The notes under the pieces are model-generated. The model was not told the DNA's origin, made no database searches, and was given only the letters and a program-made list of their open reading frames with translations. Shown here piece by piece: positions 1 through 8,038 of a DNA stretch of 64,000 bases (within the stretch, counting starts at the first letter, position 1; each line of letters starts with the position of its first letter). Source of the DNA: Fibrivirga algicola (GTDB lineage: Bacteria; Bacteroidota; Bacteroidia; Cytophagales; Spirosomataceae); contig NZ_WAEL01000001.1 in the NCBI RefSeq assembly GCF_011742925.1, positions 930,001 to 994,000 on the forward strand. Reading direction: 5' to 3'. Made by a program: the position numbers and the translations under genes.

Positions 1-1
1 G

Positions 2-652
2 CGGTTTTACCACATCGGCGAAACGGGCGATCTGCACACGGTGGTTCAGGAGGTACTTAAAGCGGGTTACCAGACCATTTATCTGGTTGGCTACAGTGCG
101 GGCGGTAACATTACGCTGAAGTACCTCGGCGAACAGGGGCCGACCGTTCATCCGGCCATAAAACGGGCGGTGGGTATCTCGGTGCCGCTGGACCTATTGA
201 CCACCGCCGACCGGCTGGAACAGTGGGACAGTATGGTGTATAACCGCCGATTTCAGAAAACGCTGAAAGAAAAAGTGAAGCTGAAAGCAGGTACGTTGCC
301 CGCCGCTATTCGGGCCACCGATCTACGCCGGATTCGGTCGCTGCGGGAGTTCGATGACCTCATTACGGCCCCTCTACACGGTTTCGACGGGGTTACCGAT
401 TACTATACCCGGAACAGCTCGCTGCGTTTTTTATCGAAAATAACGGTGCCCACATTGGTCCTGAATGCGCAGAATGACCCATTTTTGTCCCCCGAATGCT
501 TTCCGAAGGCGTTGGCAAAGGAACTCACCCACGTTTGGATGGAGTTTCCAGAGCAGGGCGGCCATTGTGGCTTCCCGTCGGCCAGCGGCCTGCAGGCACC
601 TACCTACGCCGAAGAACGAGTGGTTCAGTTCCTTACTCAGCCACTCAGCTAG
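2..652 (+). CDS. YheT-like alpha/beta-fold hydrolase (5' end outside window)
   Basis: The reading frame is open from the window edge, so the N-terminus is missing and 216 codons remain. The visible start resembles the region of YheT/COG0429 hydrolases just before the nucleophile (RFYHIGETGDLHTVV). The nucleophile elbow GYSAGG puts the probable catalytic Ser at visible residue 32. The acid is probably the Asp of NAQNDPF and the base the His of GGHCGF near the C-terminus. This is a complete Ser-Asp-His set, so the enzyme should be active as an esterase or hydrolase in the cytoplasm. The substrate cannot be deduced. A GTG at 41 lies inside the conserved domain and is not the real start. Confidence 0.85.
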   Translation, partial: RFYHIGETGDLHTVVQEVLKAGYQTIYLVGYSAGGNITLKYLGEQGPTVHPAIKRAVGISVPLDLLTTADRLEQWDSMVYNRRFQKTLKEKVKLKAGTLPAAIRATDLRRIRSLREFDDLITAPLHGFDGVTDYYTRNSSLRFLSKITVPTLVLNAQNDPFLSPECFPKALAKELTHVWMEFPEQGGHCGFPSASGLQAPTYAEERVVQFLTQPLS

Positions 653-746
653 CGTAGTTACACTTCATCGCAAGAGTCAGTTTACGCTGACAACCAATTC
701 ACAACTGATTGCTGTACACAACCTGATTTATTAATTCCTCTTGCAG

Positions 747-2678
747 ATGACTACTCAAACGCCAACGCTCGAATCGACGACATCACCTACTGATCAGACG
801 TACTACGTCATCGATTTCGACAGTACCTTCACGAAAGTAGAGGCGCTGGATATTCTCGGCGAAATCTCACTGGCTGGCCGTCCCGACCGTGACGATGTGC
901 TCGATCAGATTAAAACGATCACCGACCGGGGTATGTCGGGCGAACTGTCGCTGGCGCAGTCGATTCAGATGCGGCTGAAACTGCTGAATGCGCACCGCGA
1001 TCAGCTTCCAGCCCTTGTTGAGCGCCTGTCGACGATGGTGTCTGACTCGTTCCAGCGTAACCAGGCGTTTTTGACCAGCCATGCCGATCAGATCTTTATC
1101 GTGTCGAGCGGCTTCAAAGAGTTCATCGTACCCATTGTAACGGCACTCGGCATCAAGGCGGAGAACGTGTACGCCAACACCTTCGAGTTTGACCAGGACG
1201 GCCGGATCGTTGGCTGTGATGATAACAATCCACTCTCGCAGGATCGGGGTAAAGTGAAGCTGATTAAAGAACTGAATTTCGACGGTGATGTCTACGTCAT
1301 TGGCGATGGCTATACCGACTACGAGATTCGGGAATCGGGGCTGGCCAACCGCTTTTATGCCTTCACCGAAAACGTGTCGCGGCCTAAAGTGGTAGCCAAA
1401 GCCGACCACATTGCCGCCTCGTTGGACGAATTTTTATTCGATAATAAATTGAGTCGTAGCCAATCGTACCCCAAGAGCCGCATTAAAGTACTGCTGCTCG
1501 AAAACGTGCACCCCGTTGCCGTTAGCCTGCTCGAAAAAGAAGGGTTCAGCCTCGATATCCGGAAAGGCGCGCTCGACGAAGACGAACTGATCGAAGCGTT
1601 GCAAGGCGTTCATATCCTCGGCATTCGCTCGAAGACGAACGTGACCCGTCGGGTTCTGGAGAATTCACCCAAGCTGATGACTATTGGCGCTTTCTGTATT
1701 GGTACTAACCAGATCGATCTGGAAGCGGCCACCGAGAAAGGCGTTGCTGTGTTCAACGCACCCTACAGCAATACCCGGTCAGTAGTGGAACTGGCCGTTG
1801 GCGAGATGATTATGCTGATTCGGGGCATCGTGCCGAAGAGCAATAAGATGCACGCGGGTGTCTGGGACAAATCGGCGGTAAACAGCTTCGAGGTACGTGG
1901 TAAAAAACTTGGTTTGGTTGGCTACGGCAACATCGGTACCCAACTGTCGGTGGTAGCTGAGGCGCTGGGCATGGAAGTGTATTTCTACGACGGTGTTGAC
2001 AAGCTGGCGCTGGGTAACGCCCGCAAATGCCAGACCCTCGACGACCTGCTGGCCGTTTCTGATGTGGTAAGCCTGCACACCGATGGCCGGAAAGAAAACA
2101 AGAACCTGATTGGTGCTCGTGAATTCGGACTGATGAAGCAGGGCGTGATTTTCATGAACCTGTCGCGCGGCCACGTCGTGGATATTCCGGCGCTGGTCGA
2201 TGCCATCAAGTCGGGTAAAGTAGCGGGGGCTGGAATCGACGTGTTCCCCTACGAGCCGAAAACGAACAACGAAGAGTTCGTCAACGAGCTGCGTGGATTG
2301 CCCAATGTCATTCTGACACCACACGTTGGCGGAAGCACCGAAGAGGCCCAATTTAACATTGGTCAGTTTGTGCCGGCAAAATTAGTCAGCTACATGAACA
2401 ACGGCAGTACGTATGGCAGCGTAAACTTCCCTGAGCTGCAATTACCATTGCTACACGATTCGCACCGATTGTTGCACATTCACGCGAACGTACCTGGCAT
2501 TCTGGCCAAGATCAATAACATATTTGCGAAATATCATATTAACATCCAGGGGCAGTACCTGAAGACCAACGAAACTATCGGGTACGTTATCTCCGACATC
2601 TCGAAAGATTACGCCGACGAAGTTGTTCAGGAGCTTAAAGACATTGACAATACGATTCGATTCCGCTTACTGTACTAG
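747..2678 (+). CDS. serA: HAD phosphatase / D-3-phosphoglycerate dehydrogenase fusion
   Basis: This 643-aa protein joins two serine-pathway activities. Residues about 15-225 form a HAD phosphatase of the SerB type; DFDSTF carries the catalytic DxD (D23, D25) and GDGYTD the later acidic motif. Residues about 240-560 form an NAD-dependent 3-phosphoglycerate dehydrogenase with the nucleotide loop GYGNIG and the catalytic His region HVGGSTEEAQ. Residues about 570-643 are an ACT domain, which in SerA proteins usually binds serine for feedback control. ATG 747 is preferred to the in-frame TTG at 741. The first and last steps of phosphorylated serine synthesis are thus on one chain, and a class V aminotransferase two genes downstream could supply the middle step. 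Whether the HAD half is a true phosphoserine phosphatase is inferred. Confidence 0.9.
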   Translation: MTTQTPTLESTTSPTDQTYYVIDFDSTFTKVEALDILGEISLAGRPDRDDVLDQIKTITDRGMSGELSLAQSIQMRLKLLNAHRDQLPALVERLSTMVSDSFQRNQAFLTSHADQIFIVSSGFKEFIVPIVTALGIKAENVYANTFEFDQDGRIVGCDDNNPLSQDRGKVKLIKELNFDGDVYVIGDGYTDYEIRESGLANRFYAFTENVSRPKVVAKADHIAASLDEFLFDNKLSRSQSYPKSRIKVLLLENVHPVAVSLLEKEGFSLDIRKGALDEDELIEALQGVHILGIRSKTNVTRRVLENSPKLMTIGAFCIGTNQIDLEAATEKGVAVFNAPYSNTRSVVELAVGEMIMLIRGIVPKSNKMHAGVWDKSAVNSFEVRGKKLGLVGYGNIGTQLSVVAEALGMEVYFYDGVDKLALGNARKCQTLDDLLAVSDVVSLHTDGRKENKNLIGAREFGLMKQGVIFMNLSRGHVVDIPALVDAIKSGKVAGAGIDVFPYEPKTNNEEFVNELRGLPNVILTPHVGGSTEEAQFNIGQFVPAKLVSYMNNGSTYGSVNFPELQLPLLHDSHRLLHIHANVPGILAKINNIFAKYHINIQGQYLKTNETIGYVISDISKDYADEVVQELKDIDNTIRFRLLY

Positions 2679-2695
2679 CAAACGGCCGGACGTCG

Positions 2696-3136
2696 ATGGA
2701 AACGAAAGACGATCCCCAAAAAATAGTGTTTACCTGGAAGATGGCCCTGATCTCTTTCTCTCTTCTGATTGCCCTGATCCCGACGTTGGTTGCCGGGTTT
2801 CTGCGCAACAAGGAGCGTAAGGCAATCAGGCAGAATCCGGCTCTGACAACGGGTACCGTGACCCGATTCGAGCGTGGTAGCAATGGCAAGCGGCGCTGGT
2901 ATAACTCCTACGCTGATTACCGGGCACAGGATCGTGTGTATAGCTGCGTTGGGCATGCAACGATCTCGTTGACCAAACACCAGAGAGATTCACTGATTGG
3001 GGTACGTCTGCCGGTGATTTACGAAAAAGACAATCCCAAAAACGCTCACTTACTGAGTGGAGTGCGGGCGTTCAATAGATTTAACCTTGACTTGCCCGAT
3101 AGCCTCAGCTGGACAACGTCGTATTTCACCAACTAA
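2696..3136 (+). CDS. Small single-pass membrane protein, DUF3592-like
   Basis: 146 aa. One hydrophobic segment (about residues 15-35) is followed by a basic stretch and a soluble domain of about 100 aa. The pattern TGTVTRFE ... YADYR ... LPVIYEKDNPKNAHLL resembles DUF3592-type proteins, in which a small beta-rich domain follows a membrane helix. It lies 17 bp after the serA fusion and 3 bp before the next start, so it is probably co-transcribed with the serine genes. No catalytic motif is visible and its role in the operon is unknown. The DUF3592 assignment comes from pattern memory and is only moderately sure. Confidence 0.75.
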   Translation: METKDDPQKIVFTWKMALISFSLLIALIPTLVAGFLRNKERKAIRQNPALTTGTVTRFERGSNGKRRWYNSYADYRAQDRVYSCVGHATISLTKHQRDSLIGVRLPVIYEKDNPKNAHLLSGVRAFNRFNLDLPDSLSWTTSYFTN

Positions 3137-3139
3137 CTT

Positions 3140-4222
3140 ATGAGCCAAGTTTACTTCACTCCCGGACCGGCGGAACTGTATCCGACCTTTGCCCACCACC
3201 TGAAAACGGCGATGGACGAACAAATTGGGTCGATATCGCACCGGAGCCAGCGCTTCCGGGACATCTACAAGTACACGGATGAACAGCTGCGTACCTTGCT
3301 GAACATTCCGGCGACCCACGGCATTTATTTTACCGGGTCAGCGTCGGAAGTATGGGAGCGAATGCTGCTTAACTGTGTCGAGCATGAGAGTTTTCATATG
3401 GTGAACGGGTCGTTTTCGCGCAAATTTTACGACTATGCCCTGAGCCTGCATAAGTTCGCGCACATTGCCGAAAAACGCTTTGGCGAAGGCTTCGATGCTG
3501 CCGAAATCGACGTACCTGATTATGCCGAGCTGGTGGCGATTACGCATAACGAAACGTCGTCGGGTGTGCAGTTCCGGCCAACGGAAATTCATAAGCTGAA
3601 GCGGAAATACAACAAGAAGTTGTTCTGCGTGGATATGGTCTCATCGGCTCCCTACCCCGATCTGGATTTTACGCTGGTTGATTCGGCCTTTTTCTCCGTC
3701 CAAAAGGCGTTTGGAATGCCTGCCGGTCTGGGTGTCTGGATTGCCAATGATGCCTGTCTGGAAAAAGCCGAACGTTTGCAACAGTATGAGTCGATGACCG
3801 TAGGGGCGCACAACACGCTGCCTATGTTGCATAAGCATTACCAGACCTTCGAAACGCCGGCCACACCGAATGTGCTGTTTATTTACCTGTTAGGCAAGAT
3901 CGCCGCCGACCTCAACAAGATTGGCATTTCTGCCATTCGGCGGCAGACCGAAGAGCGCGCCAAACAGATCTATAAGTTTCTGGATACTAACGACGGCTTT
4001 ACCCCTTTCGTAAAAGAGGACCGCCACCGGTCGCAGACGGTCATTGTGGCCGAAACCACCCGCCCTGCGGCCGAGGTGATTGCTGCCGTGAAAGAAGCCG
4101 GTATGGTGCTGGGTAGTGGTTACGGTAAGTTCAAAGACAGTCAGATACGCATCGCCAATTTCCCTGCTACCTCAGCCGAGCAGGTTAGCAAGTTGTTGGC
4201 CCGGTTGAAAGAAGTGGGCTAA
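3140..4222 (+). CDS. serC: Class V PLP-dependent aminotransferase (probable phosphoserine aminotransferase)
   Basis: 360 aa, a full-length fold-type I, class V aminotransferase. It opens with YFTPGPAELYP, has the helical SHRSQRFRDIY region, the HNETSSG segment contacting cofactor or substrate, and the PLP lysine in SVQKAFGMPAG (near residue 190). The class includes phosphoserine aminotransferase (SerC) and alanine-glyoxylate aminotransferase. Sequence alone does not separate them here, but its place in an operon with the phosphatase/dehydrogenase fusion supports conversion of 3-phosphohydroxypyruvate to phosphoserine. The gene starts 3 bp after the preceding stop. A long hairpin follows about 40 bp after its stop. 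Confidence 0.8.
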   Translation: MSQVYFTPGPAELYPTFAHHLKTAMDEQIGSISHRSQRFRDIYKYTDEQLRTLLNIPATHGIYFTGSASEVWERMLLNCVEHESFHMVNGSFSRKFYDYALSLHKFAHIAEKRFGEGFDAAEIDVPDYAELVAITHNETSSGVQFRPTEIHKLKRKYNKKLFCVDMVSSAPYPDLDFTLVDSAFFSVQKAFGMPAGLGVWIANDACLEKAERLQQYESMTVGAHNTLPMLHKHYQTFETPATPNVLFIYLLGKIAADLNKIGISAIRRQTEERAKQIYKFLDTNDGFTPFVKEDRHRSQTVIVAETTRPAAEVIAAVKEAGMVLGSGYGKFKDSQIRIANFPATSAEQVSKLLARLKEVG

Positions 4223-4261
4223 GCCCCAACCCTGGTTTTGGGTGGCCGTAGTGCGGCGTTA

Positions 4262-4333
4262 AGTTTCAGGTCTCGAGTGCCATTACTGATCAATCAGGCG
4301 GTTGATTAGTAACGGCACTCGAGACCTGAAACT
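4262..4333. repeat. Long hairpin with TTTCAGG-type heptads (subfamily B, copy 1)
   Basis: The left arm from 4262 and the right arm ending 4333 are reverse complements over 26 bp with one mismatch. A short inner dyad (aatca/tgatt) extends the stem. The arm begins with heptads TTTCAGG and TCTCGAG, like the heptad hairpin at 40715-40868. It lies 39 bp after the serC stop. No T-tract follows directly, so a terminator role is possible but not proven. Confidence 0.75.
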
Positions 4334-4399
4334 ATTTTACGGCAAACCAAACAGAATCTACTTGGTTAGTAGAGAATAGTACGTAAGTCCAACTCAACG

Positions 4400-5095
4400 A
4401 TGAAAAAACTGATCTACACTGCCGCCCTTGTAGCGGTCTGCGCAGCCACCGGGTATGCGCAGGATAACCGATCGCGATCTGACAGCTCAGAAACGCGCCA
4501 ACGTGTCAACCAAAAGGTCGACGATGTAAAAGAGGATGTGAACCAGGCTGCTGACCGGGCCAAGGTAAAGGTGCGGGAAGAATATGAAGAAAGTCGCTCG
4601 TATCAGGAGCGCAATCAGCTTACCTGGTTTCAGAAAGGAAGCATCATGGGTGGTGCGTCGCTGGGCGTTGGTACGGGATCAGGTAGTGGCACGTACCTGG
4701 CGTTTTCGCCCCGGGCGGGTTATTTCCTGAACACAGGCCTGATGGCCGGCCTTCAGTTTAGTTTCGACAGTCGGATCAATACAAGCTACCGTGCCAGTCA
4801 AACGGGCGTTTTCCTGCGCTACTACCCATTCCGTACTCGAATCAGTGGTTTCGGTGGGTTTGGTTACAACTTCGGCAGTGAAAAATCGAGCAATATCGGT
4901 GCCGACGAAAAGGCACGCTACCAGAGTGTCAACCTGGAGATTGGTACCATGTTATGGGTTCGACCAAACCTTGGTGCTGAGCTGGCCCTTGAAAGCAATT
5001 ATTTTAGTCAGACCGACGCCCTGGCGGGTCGTAACAAAGGTGGTCGTTTCCGCTTTGGCGTAAATTATTTCTTCGGCCGTCCAAATAAACTCTAA
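4400..5095 (+). CDS. Secreted outer-membrane beta-barrel protein with charged N-terminal helix
   Basis: 231 aa. A signal peptide (MKKLIYTAALVAVCAATGYA, cut before QDN) is followed by about 45 strongly charged residues rich in Asp, Lys, Arg and Glu (about 25-75), which probably form one amphipathic helix. The rest, from about residue 85, alternates hydrophobic and Gly/aromatic residues as in small 8-stranded OmpA/OmpW-like barrels and ends in YFFGRP. The closest general class is outer membrane beta-barrel protein. The charged region resembles hydrophilin or CsbD-like repeats and may reach toward the periplasm. It stands alone after the serine operon and 32 bp before an SDR gene. Confidence 0.75.
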   Translation: MKKLIYTAALVAVCAATGYAQDNRSRSDSSETRQRVNQKVDDVKEDVNQAADRAKVKVREEYEESRSYQERNQLTWFQKGSIMGGASLGVGTGSGSGTYLAFSPRAGYFLNTGLMAGLQFSFDSRINTSYRASQTGVFLRYYPFRTRISGFGGFGYNFGSEKSSNIGADEKARYQSVNLEIGTMLWVRPNLGAELALESNYFSQTDALAGRNKGGRFRFGVNYFFGRPNKL

Positions 5096-5127
5096 CCTGT
5101 AGCTTTAGGGCTACGTATCAACACGTT

Positions 5128-6144
5128 ATGAATCAGAAAAAAGGAACCGGCAAGACTGCCCTCATCACAGGTGCGTCGAGTGGAATAGGTCAGGAACTGG
5201 CCAAGTTATTTGCCCAGGATGGCTACAACCTCGTTTTGGTGGCTCGTAGCGAAGACACCTTGCACCGGCTCAGCGAAGTGTTTGAAATGAATTACGGGAC
5301 CGAAAACGTCACCGTAATTGGCAAAGACCTCTCGGAAGAAAACGCCGCACAGGATGTATACGATCAGGTAAAAGCGAAAGGCATCACCGTTGATGTACTC
5401 GTCAACGATGCGGGTGTGTCGACATACGGCAAGTTTGCTAATGAAACCGATTGGGAAACTGAAAAGTCGCTGATCCACCTGAACGTGCTGACGACGACGC
5501 TGATGACCAAGCTGTTTTTGAAGGATATGGTGACGCGTAATGAAGGCAAAGTCCTGAATCTGGCCTCGCTGGTGTCAATCACGCCGTTCCCGCTTCAAGC
5601 AGTGTATGCGGCCACAAAATCGTATATCTGGAACCTGACTCAGTCACTGGTAAACGAACTGAAAGATACCAACGTGACCATTACCGCACTAATGCCCAAT
5701 GCTACAGACACCGACTTTTTCAACAAAGCGGGGGCATCGGACATTCTGGCAACGGATATTCTCGATGACGCCGCAATGGTGGCTAAAGACGGATACGAGG
5801 GCCTGATGGCTGGTAAAGCCAAAGTGGTGCCGGGCGGCGTGAAAAACAAAATGACTGAGGTAATGGCCTATGTGGCCCCGCAGCAAATGCTGGCAGGTCA
5901 GATGCGCACGCTGAATACGCCTAAAGGTCAGGTAGCCGAAGAAAGCAAAGAGTCGGCCTGGACAATCGGATTGAGCCTTGCCGCTATTGCCGTAACGGGC
6001 ATTGCGCTGGCAGCCCTGTACCGGAGTGCACCGTTGGCCGACCGGTTGAACTATCAATATCAGTACGGAAAGGCTCGGTATAAAGCCGGACGGGCCGTTA
6101 CGAATGCCAAAAACACTGTCAGCGATCTGCTGGCTGAGGTATAA
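5128..6144 (+). CDS. SDR-family oxidoreductase with C-terminal membrane helix
   Basis: 338 aa. Residues 1-250 are a classical short-chain dehydrogenase/reductase: TGASSGIG dinucleotide loop, NDAG (usually NNAG), a catalytic Ser in NLASLVSITP and YAATKSY giving the YxxxK pair. The sequence resembles DltE-like SDRs. Unusually, about 65 residues follow the catalytic domain, with a hydrophobic helix (about 272-295, WTIGLSLAAIAVTGIALAAL) and a basic tail. The enzyme is probably membrane-tethered. NADP is the likely cofactor; the substrate is unknown. An imperfect hairpin (6171-6238) ends the unit. Confidence 0.88.
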   Translation: MNQKKGTGKTALITGASSGIGQELAKLFAQDGYNLVLVARSEDTLHRLSEVFEMNYGTENVTVIGKDLSEENAAQDVYDQVKAKGITVDVLVNDAGVSTYGKFANETDWETEKSLIHLNVLTTTLMTKLFLKDMVTRNEGKVLNLASLVSITPFPLQAVYAATKSYIWNLTQSLVNELKDTNVTITALMPNATDTDFFNKAGASDILATDILDDAAMVAKDGYEGLMAGKAKVVPGGVKNKMTEVMAYVAPQQMLAGQMRTLNTPKGQVAEESKESAWTIGLSLAAIAVTGIALAALYRSAPLADRLNYQYQYGKARYKAGRAVTNAKNTVSDLLAEV

Positions 6145-6170
6145 CGCCCATTTTCTGAATAGAATCCTAT

Positions 6171-6238
6171 ATCCCCTGAAGCGGACTTTGCGTAGAGAAC
6201 GGTCAGTTCAATACGCAGAGAAGTCCCTTTCAGGGGAT
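6171..6238. terminator. Imperfect long hairpin after the SDR gene
   Basis: The arms atcccctgaa and ttcaggggat pair, and further inside ggactt and cgta segments pair imperfectly. The right arm runs into ttttaggtta, a weak T-run, so it can serve as an intrinsic terminator for the SDR gene. It lies 27 bp after the stop. Confidence 0.6.
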
Positions 6239-6249
6239 TTTAGGTTAAG

Positions 6250-6257
6250 TACCTTTG
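6250..6257 (+). promoter_or_regulatory. -7 box of the glucan phosphorylase promoter
   Basis: TACCTTTG fits the Bacteroidota -7 consensus TAnnTTTG and lies 25 bp before the ATG at 6283. No convincing TTG is found about 20 bp upstream, so the promoter is moderately supported. Confidence 0.45.
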
Positions 6258-6282
6258 CTTAATTCACAACCAACTGTACCCG

Positions 6283-7944
6283 ATGGAAACCACGTTACCT
6301 GCCCCTTTTCAACATCCGTATACCGTCGATTCCCGGTTCTCTCAATCGGTAGCTTACTTTTCCATGGAATTTGCCATTGATCAGGCGCTGAAAACGTATT
6401 CGGGCGGGCTGGGCTTTCTCGCCGGGTCGCACATGAAAAGCGCGTTTGACCTGAAGCAGAACCTGATAGGCATTGGTATGCTCTGGAAACTAGGCTATTA
6501 TGATCAGGTTCGTACACCCGATAATTCGATGGGTGTACTTTTTCGTGAGAAAATATATTCGTTTTTGCAGGATACAGGGGCGCACTTTACGATCAACGTA
6601 TTTGGTCGGCCCATCTGGGTACGTGCCTATTACCTCGACCCGTCGCACTTCAACACCGTGCCGATGTTTTTCCTGACGACGGACGTGGAGGGTAACGACG
6701 AACAGGCGCGGTCCATCTCGTACCGGCTTTACGACAATGACCCTACGCTGAAAGTGGCGCAGTGCATGGTGCTGGGTCTGGGGGGAGCCAAGTTTCTGGA
6801 CGAAATCAAGTACAGCCCGGCCACTTATCATTTCAACGAAGCACACGCTTTGTCAGCGGCTTTCCATCTCTATCAGCAGGTTGGTAAATCGAAGGAAACA
6901 CTTCGGGAACGGCTGATTTTTACGACGCACACCCCTGAAGAAGCCGGAAACGAAAAACATAATATTCACTTTCTGGACAATCTGGGCTTTTTTGGCGGTT
7001 TACCGCTCGATGAGGTTCGTGCGTTGACTGGCATCGAAGAGGATGTGTTTAACCACTCGCTGGCAGCGCTGCGCATGGCCCGTCGGGCCAATGGCGTGTC
7101 GAAACTACATGGAGAAGTAGCGCGTAAGATGTGGGGACACTACCCTGGTATCTGCGAAATTACCCACGTTACCAACGCCCAAAACTACCGCTATTGGGCC
7201 GATACCCGGCTAGCCGAAGCGTACCAGCATACAGACGCCGAGGCCATGACCAGCCGTAAGCGGGCCATGAAACAGCCGCTACTCAATATCGTTGCCGACC
7301 AGGTAGGAAAACTGTTTGACCCCACCGTGTTGACGATTGTCTGGGCTCGCCGGTTCGCGGCTTATAAACGCCCTGACCTGCTGCTACACGATGAAGAACG
7401 GTTCCGTCGGCTACTGAACAATTCCCGGTACCCAATACAGATCATCTGGGCGGGAAAACCGTATCCATTCGACGAAGGAGCGAAACAGAATTTCAACAAA
7501 CTGCATTACCTGAGTCATCTGCATCCAAACATGGCCGTGCTGACGGGCTATGAACTGGCGTTGTCAAAAGCGCTGAAAGATGGGGCCGACGTGTGGCTGA
7601 ATACGCCTGTGGTACCCCGCGAAGCCTCAGGTACGTCGGGGATGACAGCCGCTATGAATGGCGCGATTAACCTGTCGACAAACGATGGCTGGATCTGTGA
7701 ATTTGCAAAGCCGGGTATGAACAGCTTTATCGTACCCGAAGCCGACCTGCAGGCTACCGCCGATGTGCGGGATGCGCACGACCGGAACGGTATCTTCGAT
7801 TTGCTGGAGCAGCACATTCTGCCAACCTACTATGACCGGCCCGGCGAGTGGCAGAAACTAGTAACACAAAGCATGACTGACGTCTTGGCCTACTTCAGTG
7901 CCGACCGAATGGCGCAGGAGTATTACGAGCGGGTGTACGTTTAG
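6283..7944 (+). CDS. glgP: Short alpha-glucan phosphorylase-like protein (GT35)
   Basis: 553 aa, the compact GT35 form without the N-terminal DUF3417-type extension. Family motifs are VAYFSMEFAI, GGLGFLAGSHMKSA near the N-terminus, HTPEEAGNEKH in the middle, WARRFAAYKRPDLL, and the C-terminal EASGTSGMTAAMNG. Glucan phosphorylases split alpha-1,4-glucan with phosphate to give glucose-1-phosphate, using PLP bound to a Lys in that last motif (SGEK or GNMK in relatives). Here the codons read ATG ACA, giving Thr. Either this subgroup works without covalent PLP or it has another role. No other glycogen gene is adjacent. A perfect heptad hairpin begins 3 bp after the stop. Confidence 0.85.
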   Translation: METTLPAPFQHPYTVDSRFSQSVAYFSMEFAIDQALKTYSGGLGFLAGSHMKSAFDLKQNLIGIGMLWKLGYYDQVRTPDNSMGVLFREKIYSFLQDTGAHFTINVFGRPIWVRAYYLDPSHFNTVPMFFLTTDVEGNDEQARSISYRLYDNDPTLKVAQCMVLGLGGAKFLDEIKYSPATYHFNEAHALSAAFHLYQQVGKSKETLRERLIFTTHTPEEAGNEKHNIHFLDNLGFFGGLPLDEVRALTGIEEDVFNHSLAALRMARRANGVSKLHGEVARKMWGHYPGICEITHVTNAQNYRYWADTRLAEAYQHTDAEAMTSRKRAMKQPLLNIVADQVGKLFDPTVLTIVWARRFAAYKRPDLLLHDEERFRRLLNNSRYPIQIIWAGKPYPFDEGAKQNFNKLHYLSHLHPNMAVLTGYELALSKALKDGADVWLNTPVVPREASGTSGMTAAMNGAINLSTNDGWICEFAKPGMNSFIVPEADLQATADVRDAHDRNGIFDLLEQHILPTYYDRPGEWQKLVTQSMTDVLAYFSADRMAQEYYERVYV

Positions 7945-7947
7945 ATA

Positions 7948-8038
7948 GTTTGCTGTTTGTGGTTTGACGTTGCGCTGCTTATCCACCAAACGGTTAATCA
8001 AGCAGCGCAACGTCAAACCACAAACAGCAAACGTCAAA
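7948..8038. repeat. Heptad hairpin, subfamily A, copy 1 (perfect 33-bp stem)
   Basis: 7948-7980 and 8000-8032 are exact reverse complements (33 bp) around a 19-nt loop. The left arm is made of phased heptads TTTGCTG, TTTGTGG, TTTGACG followed by TTGCGCTGC. The right arm has the complementary set plus one more TTTGACG (minus strand, 8032-8038) that contains the TGA stop of ribF. It fills the whole gap between the convergent glgP and ribF genes, 3 bp from the glgP stop. There is no T-tract on either side. Confidence 0.9.

Noticed and set aside
867-1409. 180-codon frame on the minus strand inside serA
   Set aside because: Lies wholly antisense to a conserved gene with intact catalytic motifs; no family resemblance of its own.
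1779-2351. 190-codon minus-strand frame inside serA
   Set aside because: Antisense shadow of the dehydrogenase domain; composition reflects codon bias of the real gene.
7948-8038. CRISPR array or simple IS end
   Set aside because: Only inverted, not regularly spaced direct repeats; no cas or transposase gene and no target-site duplication that I can see.
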